A DNA stretch of 64,000 nt from Sandaracinus sp964481145 (GCA_964481145.1 CAYZTA010000001.1:1-64000); one strand, 5' to 3'. Shown: positions 17,522-27,583, counted from the first letter of the stretch. The notes: a model not told the origin generated them from the letters alone. Numbers and translations: made by a program.

Positions 17522-18994
17522 ATGGAGATTAAGCAGCAACTCCGCCAGACCCAACAGCTCGTGATGACGCCGCAGCTTCAGCAGGCAATCAAGCTGCTGC
17601 AGATGTCGCGCATGGAGCTGGTCGACCTCGTTCGCGAGGAGATGCTCGAGAACCCCGTTCTCGAGGATCAGGTCGAAGTCGGGACGACGACGCAGAGCAA
17701 TGAAGCCTTGGCCACGGCAGATGCTTCGACCATCGATCGGGCTGTCGCTTCGGACGATCGTGCTGCAGAAGCGTCGGTCAAGAGCGAGGAAAAAAAGGCA
17801 GAGGAGATCGACTGGGAGCGATACCTCGAAAACCACGCGATGCAGGCTCCGATGCCGAGCTCCGGTCGGATGAGCGACGAGGAGATGCCGGGGGTCGAAG
17901 CCACGCTGACCAAGCGAGAAGATCTGGCGGATCATCTCAGCTGGCAGATCCGACTGACTCATTTTACCGAAGATGAGCAGCGCTTCGTGGCCCTGGTCGT
18001 CGGAAATCTCGATGAGAACGGGTATTTGAAGCTCGAAGACATCGAGCCCGAGGAGGTCGTGCCGCGGCTGGCTGCTGAGGCGGAGCTCGATCCCGAGGAC
18101 GCCGAAGAGGTCCTCAAGATGATCCAGCGGCTCGATCCGCTCGGGGTGGCGTCACGCGATTTGCAAGAGTGCTTGCTGGTTCAAGCCGAGCACTACGGAA
18201 TGGATGATTTGGTCATCCAGGTGCTCCGGGATCATTTGGTCCATCTCGAGAAGAAAAACTACGCCGCGATCGCCCGAGATCTCAAAGTGAGCGTCGAGGA
18301 GATCTACGATGTGGCGCAGGTCATCGCCGAGCTCGAGCCTCGTCCGGGCCGCGATTACGTCAGTGAAGAGCCGCGCTACATCGTGCCGGACGTCTACGTG
18401 ACCCGTGTGGGCGATCAGTACTACGTGCAAGCGAATGACGATGGAATGCCGCGCCTCAAAATCAGCGGTTTCTATCGTGCGGCGATGCAGGGCGATGCGA
18501 AGGCGAAAGAGTATATTCAGGGCAAGTTGCGCAGCGCGCAGTGGTTGATTCGTTCGATCGATCAACGCCGTAAGACGATCGTCAAAGTGACCGAGTGCAT
18601 CGTCGACAAACAGCGCGATTTCTTCGATAAAGGAATCGAATTCCTCAAGCCGATGATTCTGCGCGACGTGGCCGAAACGGTCGGTATGCACGAGAGCACG
18701 ATCTCGCGGGTGACGAGCAACAAATATGTTGCGACCCCGCGTGGGGTGTTCGAGCTCAAGTATTTCTTCAATAGCGCGATTCGTCGCGACAACGCCGATG
18801 ACATCGCGTCGGAGAGCGTGAAGCAGGCGATCAAGAAGATCATCAGTGAAGAAGACGAGCGCAACCCTCATAGCGATCAAAAGATCGTCGAGATCCTCGC
18901 GCAGGATGGGGTGGTCATCGCCCGCCGAACGGTTGCGAAATATCGGGAAATGCTCAGTATTTTGAGCTCCAGCAAACGGAAGAAATATTTTTGA
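17522..18994 (+). CDS. rpoN: RNA polymerase sigma-54 factor RpoN
   Basis: 490 residues. Region I at the N-terminus is Gln/Leu-rich (QTQQLVMTPQLQQAIKLLQMS) and interacts with activators. An acidic region II follows (about 55-120), then the core-binding domain. The C-terminal RpoN box reads ARRTVAKYRE near residue 467, for -24 recognition. A ribosome site (AGGAG) precedes ATG 17522. Genes for hpf and ptsN follow in the same direction, as in many proteobacteria. The 5' region carries a promoter and a perfect palindrome. Confidence 0.97.
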   Translation: MEIKQQLRQTQQLVMTPQLQQAIKLLQMSRMELVDLVREEMLENPVLEDQVEVGTTTQSNEALATADASTIDRAVASDDRAAEASVKSEEKKAEEIDWERYLENHAMQAPMPSSGRMSDEEMPGVEATLTKREDLADHLSWQIRLTHFTEDEQRFVALVVGNLDENGYLKLEDIEPEEVVPRLAAEAELDPEDAEEVLKMIQRLDPLGVASRDLQECLLVQAEHYGMDDLVIQVLRDHLVHLEKKNYAAIARDLKVSVEEIYDVAQVIAELEPRPGRDYVSEEPRYIVPDVYVTRVGDQYYVQANDDGMPRLKISGFYRAAMQGDAKAKEYIQGKLRSAQWLIRSIDQRRKTIVKVTECIVDKQRDFFDKGIEFLKPMILRDVAETVGMHESTISRVTSNKYVATPRGVFELKYFFNSAIRRDNADDIASESVKQAIKKIISEEDERNPHSDQKIVEILAQDGVVIARRTVAKYREMLSILSSSKRKKYF

Positions 18995-19043
18995 TGAGGA
19001 TTTCGCGATGCGCTCCGAGAGCGCGTCGGAGGAGGTGAGGCGC

Positions 19044-19379
19044 ATGGAGGTCTCGTTCACGTTCCGTCAGGTCGAGCCCTCAGAGGGCGTAAAGAACTAC
19101 GCCCGTGAGAAAGTCGCGAAGTTGCAGAAATATCTGCGGACGCCATTGTCGGCCGATGTGATCTTTTCTTTGGAGCGCCATCTGCACACGGCCGAGATTT
19201 CGCTCCTTGGAGATGGGCATCGCTTCGTGGGGACGCATCAGTCAGAAGATATGTACGCTTCGATCGACCTCGTGATCGACAAGCTCGATCGGCAGATTCG
19301 TGATGACAAAGAAGCGAACGCCGACCGGCGTAAACACTCCGGTGGGATCGCTCAGCTGAGTGGCAAAGTCGAAAAGTAG
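19044..19379 (+). CDS. hpf: Ribosome hibernation promoting factor (short HPF/RaiA type)
   Basis: A 111-residue protein of the HPF/YfiA family, which binds the 30S decoding region in stationary phase. The N-terminus MEVSFTFRQVEPSEGVKNYA and the segment YASIDLVIDKLDRQI are typical. There is no long C-terminal dimerisation domain, so this is the short form. The start is fixed by GGAGGAGGTGAG just upstream of ATG 19044; an in-frame ATG at 19008 lies before that site. It follows rpoN by 49 nt, the conserved arrangement. Confidence 0.92.
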   Translation: MEVSFTFRQVEPSEGVKNYAREKVAKLQKYLRTPLSADVIFSLERHLHTAEISLLGDGHRFVGTHQSEDMYASIDLVIDKLDRQIRDDKEANADRRKHSGGIAQLSGKVEK

Positions 19380-19449
19380 ATTCAGATAGCCGGCATCGTT
19401 CGCGGGCGGTCGGCTCGCGAACGATGTTCGCACGTGACAGGAAAGAACG

Positions 19450-19944
19450 ATGCGCCTGGTCGAGCTCCTCACAGTCGAACGCATCGATACTGATCTCGCC
19501 GCTCACGACAAAGGCGAAGCTCTACGTGCGATGGCGACCCTCCTCGCGGGCGGCCTTTATGCGAATGTGGGCGGGCCGGATGCGTGGGGCAATCGCGCTC
19601 CCGGTGTGGATGACGTCCACCGCGTTCTTGCCGAACGTGAAGCGTTGGCGAGCACGGGAATCGGCCAGGGGGTCGCGATTCCCCATGGACGTTTGCCTGG
19701 GTTGACGCGCTTCGTTGGAGCGCTCGGTATCCAACGCGAGGGAGTTGATTTCGACGCGGTGGATGGTCGTCCGACGTCGATTTTGTTCGCTCTCGTGGGG
19801 CCTGATCGAGCTGCGGGCGAGCATCTCAAATGTCTCGCACGGATTTCGCGCGTGTTGCGCGACGACTCGGTGCGAGCCCGGCTCCTTCGCGCACGAGATC
19901 CGCGTTCTGTGCTCGATATCGTGCTCGAAAACGACGGCACCTGA
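19450..19944 (+). CDS. ptsN: PTS IIA-like nitrogen-regulatory protein PtsN
   Basis: A EIIA-Ntr/fructose-type IIA domain of 164 residues. The phosphorylated His is in VAIPHGRL, and the family pattern continues (DGRPTSILFALVGP, EHLKCLARISRVLRD). PtsN is the end acceptor of the nitrogen PTS chain and regulates K+ and carbon-nitrogen balance. An AGGAAAG site precedes the start. No HPr-like npr or rapZ gene follows. Confidence 0.93.
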   Translation: MRLVELLTVERIDTDLAAHDKGEALRAMATLLAGGLYANVGGPDAWGNRAPGVDDVHRVLAEREALASTGIGQGVAIPHGRLPGLTRFVGALGIQREGVDFDAVDGRPTSILFALVGPDRAAGEHLKCLARISRVLRDDSVRARLLRARDPRSVLDIVLENDGT

Positions 19945-20018
19945 AAGACGTCACGAGCACGCGTGTGGCGACGTGTGTCATGGCGGGCCAAAGCACGAAT
20001 TTCGCATGATCGCGGGAG

Positions 20019-20984
20019 ATGGCGCGCTGGAACCTGCGATGGCGCGGACAGATCGTGGCGATCGTGGTGATGGGCTGCGTTGCCCTCGTGGTGCACGATT
20101 TTCTGACCCAATGGGAGCTCGATATGTTGGGACCGTCGGGGGGCGGTGATGCGCCGAGTCCGCTCGGAGAAGATGAGCTGCGGGTCGTGACTTGGAATGC
20201 GTGGCGACTCCGCGAGAGCGAGCGGGTGGAGGGGTTGGTGGCCGCGATCGATCGTGTGGGTGGCGCGTTGGCGGGTGGAGAGGAACGGCCTGAGCTCGTG
20301 ACGATTCAGGAGATTGAATCCTCGGAGGCGCTGCGTTCACTCGAACGATGGATGAGCGAACGCGGGTTTTTTGCCGCATGTCGTTGCGCGACCAACCCCG
20401 ACGGAACGCTTCGCAGCGCGGTCGCTATCGCCGTGCGTTCGCCGCTCGTGGTGCGTGCTCATGAGTGCATTCCGCTCCCCGGGATATTTCCTGACCATCC
20501 ACGTTGCGCGGTGCTTGCTCGCGTCGTCGACGAAGCCGGGCGAGATTTCGATTTCATCGGTGTGCATCTCGCCTGGCATGTGGTGAACGTGTCAATGGCC
20601 AACCGATTGAGAAGAGAGCTAGAAGCGCGTGGCGCGTTGGGAGCCCACACGATCCTCGCAGGAGATCTCAATGCGTGGCCAGGCACGAGAGCGTTCACGC
20701 GAATGAGCCAACCGCCGCTGCGCGATGCACGTCCCAACGCGTTTCCTACGCATTTTCTTGGGCGTCGATTGGATTATGTGCTCGTGGGCAGCGACTTCGA
20801 GGTCATCCGAGGAATTCATCGTCGGTGGAGCTTCGATGTGTTTGCGCCTGCGGCGCGGTTCACGTTGCCGCAAGCGTGCGTCCACGAAGGTCCTCCTGCA
20901 TGCCCAATCTCGGATCATTTGCCCGAAGCGGTTGTTCTTCGTTTTCGGCCGCTTCGTGATGAAGGCTCATCTGCGGAGCGGTAG
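20019..20984 (+). CDS. Membrane-anchored endonuclease/exonuclease/phosphatase family protein
   Basis: EEP-fold hydrolase of 321 residues. An N-terminal signal anchor lies at about 9-28. Metal and active-site motifs run in the family order: VTWNAW, IQEIE, HLAWH, GDLNAWPG, RLDYVLVG and SDHLPEAV. Substrates in this fold include nucleic acids, phospholipids and phosphoinositides; the anchor suggests action outside the cytoplasm. Its last 18 bp overlap the end of the convergent esterase gene. Confidence 0.85.
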   Translation: MARWNLRWRGQIVAIVVMGCVALVVHDFLTQWELDMLGPSGGGDAPSPLGEDELRVVTWNAWRLRESERVEGLVAAIDRVGGALAGGEERPELVTIQEIESSEALRSLERWMSERGFFAACRCATNPDGTLRSAVAIAVRSPLVVRAHECIPLPGIFPDHPRCAVLARVVDEAGRDFDFIGVHLAWHVVNVSMANRLRRELEARGALGAHTILAGDLNAWPGTRAFTRMSQPPLRDARPNAFPTHFLGRRLDYVLVGSDFEVIRGIHRRWSFDVFAPAARFTLPQACVHEGPPACPISDHLPEAVVLRFRPLRDEGSSAER

Positions 20985-21791
20985 CTCCAGAGCGCGAAGC
21001 GCCTCCGCCATGTGTGTCCTGGGAAATGCCGCATGAGGTGTGGATGTGCGGATGATGGTCACTTCGTGATCTCGTGCGGCGCGACGCGCGAGCTCTCGGT
21101 TTCGTTCGCCGGTTCGGCCTCGTCCACCATGGAATGAAACGAGTCGACGAGGGGCATCGTCCGTGCCGCCGCGCACCCACGAGAGGAAAAGTGGTCCGCC
21201 GTTATAGAGGGCATCGAAGAGCACGATATGACGGAGTTTGTCTTCGATCTGTCCGACTCGGACGAGCGCCATCGTGGTTTCGAAAGCAGCGCTATGCGCG
21301 AGCAAAGTGATGGAGGCGAGTTCATCGAAGTGTCGACGTGAGCCGAGTTCGCCAGCGATGGACGAGAGCAATTCGTCGAAAAAGGCGCGCGCTCTGCCTG
21401 GACGTACGAAGGCGCCGGGGTTTCCGTCGCGGGTCATGAACGCGAGCTGGACGACGATGAAAAGGGTGTTCGTTCCGGCTTCGTCGTGACGTGCAGCGAG
21501 TCCCCATCCGCGTTCGGGCGGGTCGTGAGGGCGACATCGGACGGATTCGCCCTCGGAGAAGAGCACTTCGGCACAACCGCGATATCCATGAAGAAACACG
21601 ACGAGCCGCAGTGGTGCGTGAGGATCGAAGCCAGCTGGAGCATGGACGATCGCGTCTGGAGCGTCCTCATGATGAAAGGGCGCGTGTTCGAGATTCAGGC
21701 GGCGCGTCCATTGCGCGGAAGCAGAGGCCGAGCTCAACGCGAGCAAGAGCACGCTCACGAGGCATGATGCGTTCATGAGCGTGCGGATCAT
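20967..21791 (-). CDS. Secreted alpha/beta-hydrolase-like protein
   Basis: 274 residues with a signal peptide (MIRTLMNASCLVSVLLLALS..., cleavage probably after ASASA). The fold is suggested by LVVFLHGYRGC (oxyanion-hole HG), a nucleophile-elbow-like LLAHSAAFE, and a C-terminal His in STPHAAF. The usual G-x-S-x-G reads AHSAA, so catalysis is plausible but not certain. ATG 21791 overlaps the stop of the upstream FHA gene (ATGA), so the two are coupled. The 3' end overlaps the EEP gene by 18 bp. Confidence 0.75.
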   Translation of the reverse strand: MIRTLMNASCLVSVLLLALSSASASAQWTRRLNLEHAPFHHEDAPDAIVHAPAGFDPHAPLRLVVFLHGYRGCAEVLFSEGESVRCRPHDPPERGWGLAARHDEAGTNTLFIVVQLAFMTRDGNPGAFVRPGRARAFFDELLSSIAGELGSRRHFDELASITLLAHSAAFETTMALVRVGQIEDKLRHIVLFDALYNGGPLFLSWVRGGTDDAPRRLVSFHGGRGRTGERNRELARRAARDHEVTIIRTSTPHAAFPRTHMAEALRALELPLRR

Positions 21792-22747
21792 GTGCCCAAC
21801 ACGATGCGCTCGATGTGCTCGAGTCGTGAAAGCAAAAAGCGCTCGGTGCGCGAGAGCTCGGCGCCTCGCGCGCGAACTGCCACGATGCATCGGCGAATGG
21901 GACCAGCGTTTGGATAAGGCAGCTTGCGGACGATGTGCTCGAGGGAGTCGATTTGCTCGAGACTCATGATCTGCGCAGTGGCGGCGTGAATTTCGAAGAC
22001 CCAATCGATCCACGCATCGCGCTTTGTGCCATCGGCCAGTCTCAAGGCGTAGTTCGTACCTTCGATGAGCCGTGTCGAGCTGAGCGCTCCGCTCGCTCGT
22101 GCGCTTGCGAGCAAGTCTTCCATGGACTTCGTGAGCACCCGCTCAGCCTCATCGAAACGGCCAAGCGTGATCGCTTTGTCGGCGATCCGATTGAGGACTG
22201 TATATCGCGTGGGCTCTTCTTCAGACGTCGGGGCGCTCTTATGGGCGCTTGGCTCACGAGAGGGAGGGCGTGGCTGAGGTGAGAGGGGATCTTGGGCGAA
22301 GAGCGTGCGGAGTTCGATCTCAGGAAACGTGGGCGCGTCGAGGGTTCGGTGAGCAGTTCGTCGACCAGCGGTGGGAGCTGCGCAATTGGGACAGAACTTC
22401 ATCTCGATGCGAAGGGGCGCAGCGCAGAAGTCACAATGGGGCCCGATGGTCTCGTCTGGAAGCTCGAGGATGACGAGGTCGTGTGATCCAATGGAGATGC
22501 GGTCGCGATCGGTGAGCCGGGTTCGCCCCGTGATGCGGTGATCATTGAGCCAAACACCGTTGCGGCTCTCCAGATCTTCGACCCAAATGCCCTCTCTACT
22601 GACGTCGAGCGCAGCGTGCACCCGCGACACGAGGGCATCAGTAAGCGCGAGCTGACACGCCGAACTCCGGCCGATTGTGAATCGGCCGGATGGAATCTCG
22701 ATCTCGCTGCCCAGATGGTAGACGCGGTATCGCGGCAAGCACGACAA
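21788..22747 (-). CDS. FHA domain protein with double zinc ribbon
   Basis: 319 residues. An N-terminal FHA phosphothreonine-binding domain (about 8-95) shows GRSSACQL, SRVHA and SRNGVWLN. A zinc ribbon with two CxxC knuckles follows (CDFCAAPL...CPNCAAP, near 105-125), and then a helical C-terminus of unknown family. FHA proteins read Ser/Thr kinase signals, and a PEGA-type kinase lies elsewhere in the window. The start is TTG 22747 or a nearby TTG (22738); no strong ribosome site is seen. It is coupled to the esterase-like gene. Confidence 0.85.
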   Translation of the reverse strand: MSCLPRYRVYHLGSEIEIPSGRFTIGRSSACQLALTDALVSRVHAALDVSREGIWVEDLESRNGVWLNDHRITGRTRLTDRDRISIGSHDLVILELPDETIGPHCDFCAAPLRIEMKFCPNCAAPTAGRRTAHRTLDAPTFPEIELRTLFAQDPLSPQPRPPSREPSAHKSAPTSEEEPTRYTVLNRIADKAITLGRFDEAERVLTKSMEDLLASARASGALSSTRLIEGTNYALRLADGTKRDAWIDWVFEIHAATAQIMSLEQIDSLEHIVRKLPYPNAGPIRRCIVAVRARGAELSRTERFLLSRLEHIERIVLGT

Positions 22748-22788
22748 GCCTGCCAGAGGTTACAGAGCCTGAAAAGAGAAACGGCTGT

Positions 22789-23973
22789 TCAGAGCGCGAA
22801 TCCTTCTTCGAGCGCGGCGATCTCACCAAGAGCCGTCGTCAAGCGGCCCTGGATCTCGATGGTTTGATCCATGAGGGTCTTGAGCTCGCGAATCTCGTTG
22901 ACGTAGCTGCGGAATGCGCCGAGTTGCTCCGAAAGCACACCCGCGCTCTGAGCTCCATCGACGAGCATCACGTGACTCGGAGAGCCACTCAGTGTCGTTC
23001 CCGAGACGAAGACATCGAGCTCGCGACCCTGACCACCACGACGCGGTCGTGCGGTGACCTTGTTCTCGGTGCTGCCTGGCTCGAGGAAAACCAAGCTCCC
23101 ACGGACTCCTTCTTCGGTGACGACCGGAACGACACCGTACATCGCTGTCGCCGAATCCGCGGCTGCCTGCGCGGTACGATCGAGCTCGGCACGTCGCGCA
23201 TCGGAGAGCGTGGTCGCTGCGAGGCGACCAATACGCTCCCAAATCAGCTGAACGTTGTTGTAGTATGCGAAGAGGTCGTTGACGGTCGCCGGATTGAATG
23301 CGCCGTAGTTTTTGTTGGCAAACGCACCCGCACTGATCGGGAGCGGCAGGGCTTGCAGTTCGCGAATCGCGTCGTAATCGACGCCCGCTTGCTGACCGCC
23401 TTGGCCTGCGGCGCGCTCGATCAAGCGATCGATTTTCTGTTGAGCGCTCAGGACCTGGGAGGATGCGTCGTTGACGGTCGCGTAAATGGCGTCGCCATCG
23501 CGCACCGTGGCGTTGAAGAGCTGGCGACGGCTGTTCATGGAGCCGAAGCCGAAGCCAAGGCCCGCACCGAGCGCAAGGCCCAATAAAACGAGGATGAAGT
23601 TTCGTCCACGCTGCTTGCGGCCGACTTCTGCGTCTTGGACGAGCTTGTCGTCGAAGACGAGCCGGATCTCTTGTGGTCCCGCAGCTGCCGGGACTGCGGC
23701 AAAAGGATCCACCGGGCCTTTGGCGGGCGGAGGAGCAGAAGGCTGGGCAAACGGAGGAGGCGCAATGTTGGGCCCTCCGAAAGGAAGCCCACCCACCGAC
23801 GGCGCGGCAACAGGAGGGGCAACCACCGGCGAAGGAATCGGCTCGGCCGTGGCAGCGTCTCCACCCATACCACCGAGGCTCGTCGCGATGGGCGGCGCAC
23901 CAGGCGTGTTGGGAGAAATGGTGCGACCGAGTCGGGCTCGAAGATCCTTTTTGGGCTTCTTATCGTCGGACAT
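22789..23973 (-). CDS. Single-pass membrane protein with Pro/Ala-rich N-terminus, unknown function
   Basis: 394 residues. A charged start (MSDDKKPKKDLRARLGR) leads into a Pro/Gly/Ala-rich disordered segment to about residue 105. One transmembrane helix with glycine-zipper features (FILVLLGLALGAGLGFGFGS) lies near 125-145. The ~245-residue C-terminal part is helical and probably periplasmic, with coiled-coil stretches (AQQKIDRLIERA and the last 50 residues). No catalytic motif or family was recognised. It may form a unit with the FHA and esterase genes downstream (41-bp gap). Confidence 0.7.
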   Translation of the reverse strand: MSDDKKPKKDLRARLGRTISPNTPGAPPIATSLGGMGGDAATAEPIPSPVVAPPVAAPSVGGLPFGGPNIAPPPFAQPSAPPPAKGPVDPFAAVPAAAGPQEIRLVFDDKLVQDAEVGRKQRGRNFILVLLGLALGAGLGFGFGSMNSRRQLFNATVRDGDAIYATVNDASSQVLSAQQKIDRLIERAAGQGGQQAGVDYDAIRELQALPLPISAGAFANKNYGAFNPATVNDLFAYYNNVQLIWERIGRLAATTLSDARRAELDRTAQAAADSATAMYGVVPVVTEEGVRGSLVFLEPGSTENKVTARPRRGGQGRELDVFVSGTTLSGSPSHVMLVDGAQSAGVLSEQLGAFRSYVNEIRELKTLMDQTIEIQGRLTTALGEIAALEEGFAL

Positions 23974-24125
23974 CGACTGTCTCTCGAATCTTGAACGAAC
24001 CCCGAGGGGGCGCAGGACGCAGGAAGGTATCTAGCGGGAGGTCGGGGTGTCAAGGGAAGGGGTGGCGAAGCCAGACCCGCGGTGGCACCCTTCGGCTCCG
24101 CGAGAGCGAAAGTATTGCGCGCGAC

Positions 24126-25436
24126 ATGAGAGGGAACGAATCGGTGAAACGAGTTGTCCGCAAGGGCAGGGCAGCTGTGCGTCGTGTTCTCGATCTCGTT
24201 CCGATCACGCCTCTCGGTCTTCTCGTGGGGCTTGCAACGGCGTATGCATTGCGAGAAATCGCGCTTCGAGAGCGCGATTTGGTGCTGGTCGTGGCGTGCG
24301 GCGGGCTGCTCGGATTGCTTGCTCTTTCGGTCTTGCTGGTCGTCTTGGGGGCGATTCGGGTCAAGCTCGCGGCGCGCATGGGGATTCATGCTCAAGGGGA
24401 GCGGAGGGTCGACACGGGGCGCTCGCTGCCCACGGGCTTTGCGCTGCCGGGGCTCTTCTTCATGCCGCTTCTCCAAATCCGTTGGGAATGGGAGTCACCT
24501 CTCGCGGAGATCGAGCTGCGGCGAGAGAGTCTTCGTTTGTATGAGGATGCGACGCTGTCCCAGCGAGGGAATGTTCGTCTCGTTCGAAGGCGGATCGTGA
24601 TCCACGATGCATTTGGGCTGGCACGTATGGCCATCCGACACGTGCAACGGGTGGATTTGCACGTGTTGCCACACGCAGGCGCGCTTCGTGAAATGCCGCT
24701 CCTCGTGTCGATGGCAGGAGGGGACGAAGTTCCTCATCCGATGGGGCTCGATGATGGAGATCGCGTGGATCTGCGTCGCTACGCGCCGGGCGATCCTGCG
24801 CGCCACATTCATTGGAAGATCTTCGGTCGCACCCGCAAATTGATGGTGAAAATGCCCGAACGCGCGCTTTCCCGGGCGCGTCGAACGGTGGCGTATCTGG
24901 TGAGCGGACCCGACGACGAAGCGAGCGCTGCTGCGGCGCGCGTGGCGATCGAAGGCGCGGCGTTCGGCTCCGAATGGGTGTTTGGAGCGGACGGCAGTGA
25001 GGGTGAGGCCACGACGGTCGCAGATTCCGTCGAGCGAATCGTGCGCTCTGCAGAAGCAAAGGACGAGGGGGCGCGTTCATTTCGTGCATTCGTGGAGCGG
25101 GCCGAACGAACAGGGCCTTCCTCGCTCATCGTGTTCGCGCCACCGCGTCCAGGCCCATGGCTCGAACGCGTGATGCTGGTGTTGCGAAGTCGAGGTCGAC
25201 GCGCGCGCGTCGTGATCGGGGTCGATGGAATCGATGCTTCACCGCCGCGTTCTTTATGGGCGCGCATCGCGATGCGAGTTGAGAAGCGAGAGGGCACGCC
25301 CATGGGTGAGCTCGATTCCGTATTGCACACGCTGGCCTCGTTGCGATGCGAGGTTGTGGTGATCGATCGCAAGACGGGGCGAAAGCTGGGTGACGTTCAT
25401 CGCAATCGTGCGCGATCGATGGCGAGGGCTGCATGA
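24126..25436 (+). CDS. DUF58 domain protein
   Basis: 436 residues. Two membrane helices lie near the N-terminus (about 28-75). The DUF58 core reads RRYAPGDPARHIHWKIFGRTRKLMV (about 215-240), followed by a vWA-like region. ATG 24126 is chosen because the upstream in-frame extension is antisense to the membrane-protein gene. DUF58 proteins sit with MoxR ATPases and transglutaminases, as here, in modules thought to assist folding or assembly of envelope or metal-dependent proteins. The stop overlaps the next start (ATGA). Confidence 0.88.
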   Translation: MRGNESVKRVVRKGRAAVRRVLDLVPITPLGLLVGLATAYALREIALRERDLVLVVACGGLLGLLALSVLLVVLGAIRVKLAARMGIHAQGERRVDTGRSLPTGFALPGLFFMPLLQIRWEWESPLAEIELRRESLRLYEDATLSQRGNVRLVRRRIVIHDAFGLARMAIRHVQRVDLHVLPHAGALREMPLLVSMAGGDEVPHPMGLDDGDRVDLRRYAPGDPARHIHWKIFGRTRKLMVKMPERALSRARRTVAYLVSGPDDEASAAAARVAIEGAAFGSEWVFGADGSEGEATTVADSVERIVRSAEAKDEGARSFRAFVERAERTGPSSLIVFAPPRPGPWLERVMLVLRSRGRRARVVIGVDGIDASPPRSLWARIAMRVEKREGTPMGELDSVLHTLASLRCEVVVIDRKTGRKLGDVHRNRARSMARAA

Positions 25437-27583
25437 ACGATGCTTTGCCGAACGAGCCGCGGGTGTCGACGGCGTTGCGGGCGTTCGCATATGCGATGAC
25501 AGGTGCGGTCTTCGCGTGGCCTCTTTCGGTGTTCGAGGGGGTCGTTGCGGGGGCTCTGGGAGGGGCGCTGGGATCGCTCGCGGGACGAGCGCTCGCGGCG
25601 ACTCGCGTTCGCACTCCGATCGGCGTCGCTGCGTCGATGATCGCATTTTTGCTAAGCCTCACGGCGCACGAGTTCGTGGTCGGACATGCGTCGATGGCCG
25701 CGACGTTCGGTCCCGCGGGCGCGATGCGCATCGGAGATGCGATCGCGTTCGGCCTCGGATCGTGTTCGCTCGGTGCAGGGGTTCGCATGCTCTCGGCACG
25801 TCGTGGCGCCATGGCCGTGCTCGAGCTGGGGCTGATTGCGGCGTCGTTCGCGGCGCTCGTCATCGCACACCGCCATGGCGCGATCCATCGACCGTTCGAG
25901 ATCGCCGATCCGATTCTCGCGCGGGGCGAGGACCCAGAGCGCATGTTGCTTGCGTTCGGTGTGGCGGCGGGCGCCGTGATCGGGATTTTGCTTCTTCGCG
26001 AGCGGAGCTTGTGGCGTTCGTTCTTGCATCTCGCGATGGCCGCGGCGCTGCTTTTTTTGATCTTCGAGACGACGTCGCGAACGGGCGTGCCGCCACCGCC
26101 AGGTGGAGGGGATGGGCTCAATCTGCGGGACGATGGGGACCGCGCGCAGCGTGAGCGCGAAGGAGGGCGCGGCCAGCAGGGAGGCGCGGGCGGGCCTGAT
26201 TTCGAAGACGAATACGATCAGTCGGGCGCGCAAACACCGCTCGCGATTGCGCTCTTGCACGACGATTATTCGCCTCCGAGTGGCGTTTATTATTTCCGCC
26301 AAGAAGCGTTCAGTCAGTACAACGGTCGACGCTTGGTCAAAGCGCAGATTTCCGGTGTCGATGACGATGTGGTGGCGAGTTTTCCAACGCGAACCGTGGA
26401 TGTTTCACATGCTCCCGAAGCCGGTCCATTCCGCACCACGGTGGAGACGACCGTGGGGCTTTTGGCGGATCATCCGCGGCCCTTTGGGCTCGAGTCGCCG
26501 ATTCAGCTCGTGCCCGTCGAAAACCCGAATCGTGGGCGTTTTCGTCGGACCTACCGGGTGCGTTCGGCGGCTTTGACATCGGACGAGTGGGGATTGCTCG
26601 GGGGCCGCGCAGGGGATTCGCGATGGAGTGACGAAGTCGTTGCGCACTATACGAGTGGGCCTGGTGATCCGCGTTATGCGGAGCTCGGGCAGCGCATTCT
26701 CTCGGAGGTGCCGGAAGAGTTGCGTGAAGATCCATTGGTCCGTGCCGTGGCGATCACGCAATGGCTCGGGCGCGAGGGCACATATTCACTTCGCAGCAGA
26801 CACGCGGGCGCGGAGGATCCCACGGCGCACTTCTTGTTCGGTGATTTGATCGGCTATTGCGTACATTTCGCGCACGCAGCGGTCTACTTGATGCGGAGTG
26901 TGGGGCTGCCAGCGCGCGTGGCCACGGGGTATATGGTGCCCGAGTCGGGGAGGCGCGGTGGTTCGGCGATCTTGATCGCGGGTGGAAACTCGCATGCGTG
27001 GCCGGAGGTCTATCTCGAGGGCGTAGGTTGGGTCGTGGTCGATGTGATGCCCGAGCGCTCGCTCGATCCGCCGCCGTCGCCAGCCGACGAACAGCTGCAA
27101 CAGATGCTCGCGGAGATGTTGCGCGGCCTTGCGCCGATCGATCAAGACGAACACGTCGTTTCGCAGCCGCTCATGGAGCTCGCGCGTTCCATCATCGAGC
27201 CGGTTCTTCGTGTCGGCGCTATCGCGCTCGGCTTCGCGCTGCTTTTGAGTTTCGCGCTTCGTCATGGGCTCATGGCGCTCGGTCATCGGCCGAATGCGAT
27301 TTATCGGTCGGCCATGTACGAGCTCGCGATGCTTGGCGTGTGGCGGGAGCGAGGGGAGTCGCGAGAGGCTTTTGCGCGCCGCGTCGCGAAGCGTATTCCG
27401 AGCCTTGCTCTTTTGACTTCCACCCATGGGGCATCGGCATGGGGTGGGCGCGTCGATGTGCAGATGGTGGACGAGATGCGCGTTGCGCGCCGCGCGCTTC
27501 GACGTGAGCTCGCGAAGACGACGCCGCGTTGGCGAAGATGGTTGGCGCTCTTGGATCCTTTCTCATGGATGCGTGGGCGTTGA
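25433..27583 (+). CDS. Membrane transglutaminase-like protein (DUF3488/TgpA type)
   Basis: 716 residues. About six membrane helices fill the N-terminal ~210 residues. A disordered acidic/Gly-rich loop follows, then a transglutaminase-like cysteine-protease core. The catalytic triad is visible as Cys in GYCVHFA, His in SHAWPEVYL and Asp in WVVVDVMPE. One more membrane helix (about 590-610) precedes a C-terminal DUF4129-like segment. It is coupled to the DUF58 gene and is followed by moxR. Substrate unknown; TgpA-type proteins are envelope-located. Confidence 0.9.
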   Translation: MNDALPNEPRVSTALRAFAYAMTGAVFAWPLSVFEGVVAGALGGALGSLAGRALAATRVRTPIGVAASMIAFLLSLTAHEFVVGHASMAATFGPAGAMRIGDAIAFGLGSCSLGAGVRMLSARRGAMAVLELGLIAASFAALVIAHRHGAIHRPFEIADPILARGEDPERMLLAFGVAAGAVIGILLLRERSLWRSFLHLAMAAALLFLIFETTSRTGVPPPPGGGDGLNLRDDGDRAQREREGGRGQQGGAGGPDFEDEYDQSGAQTPLAIALLHDDYSPPSGVYYFRQEAFSQYNGRRLVKAQISGVDDDVVASFPTRTVDVSHAPEAGPFRTTVETTVGLLADHPRPFGLESPIQLVPVENPNRGRFRRTYRVRSAALTSDEWGLLGGRAGDSRWSDEVVAHYTSGPGDPRYAELGQRILSEVPEELREDPLVRAVAITQWLGREGTYSLRSRHAGAEDPTAHFLFGDLIGYCVHFAHAAVYLMRSVGLPARVATGYMVPESGRRGGSAILIAGGNSHAWPEVYLEGVGWVVVDVMPERSLDPPPSPADEQLQQMLAEMLRGLAPIDQDEHVVSQPLMELARSIIEPVLRVGAIALGFALLLSFALRHGLMALGHRPNAIYRSAMYELAMLGVWRERGESREAFARRVAKRIPSLALLTSTHGASAWGGRVDVQMVDEMRVARRALRRELAKTTPRWRRWLALLDPFSWMRGR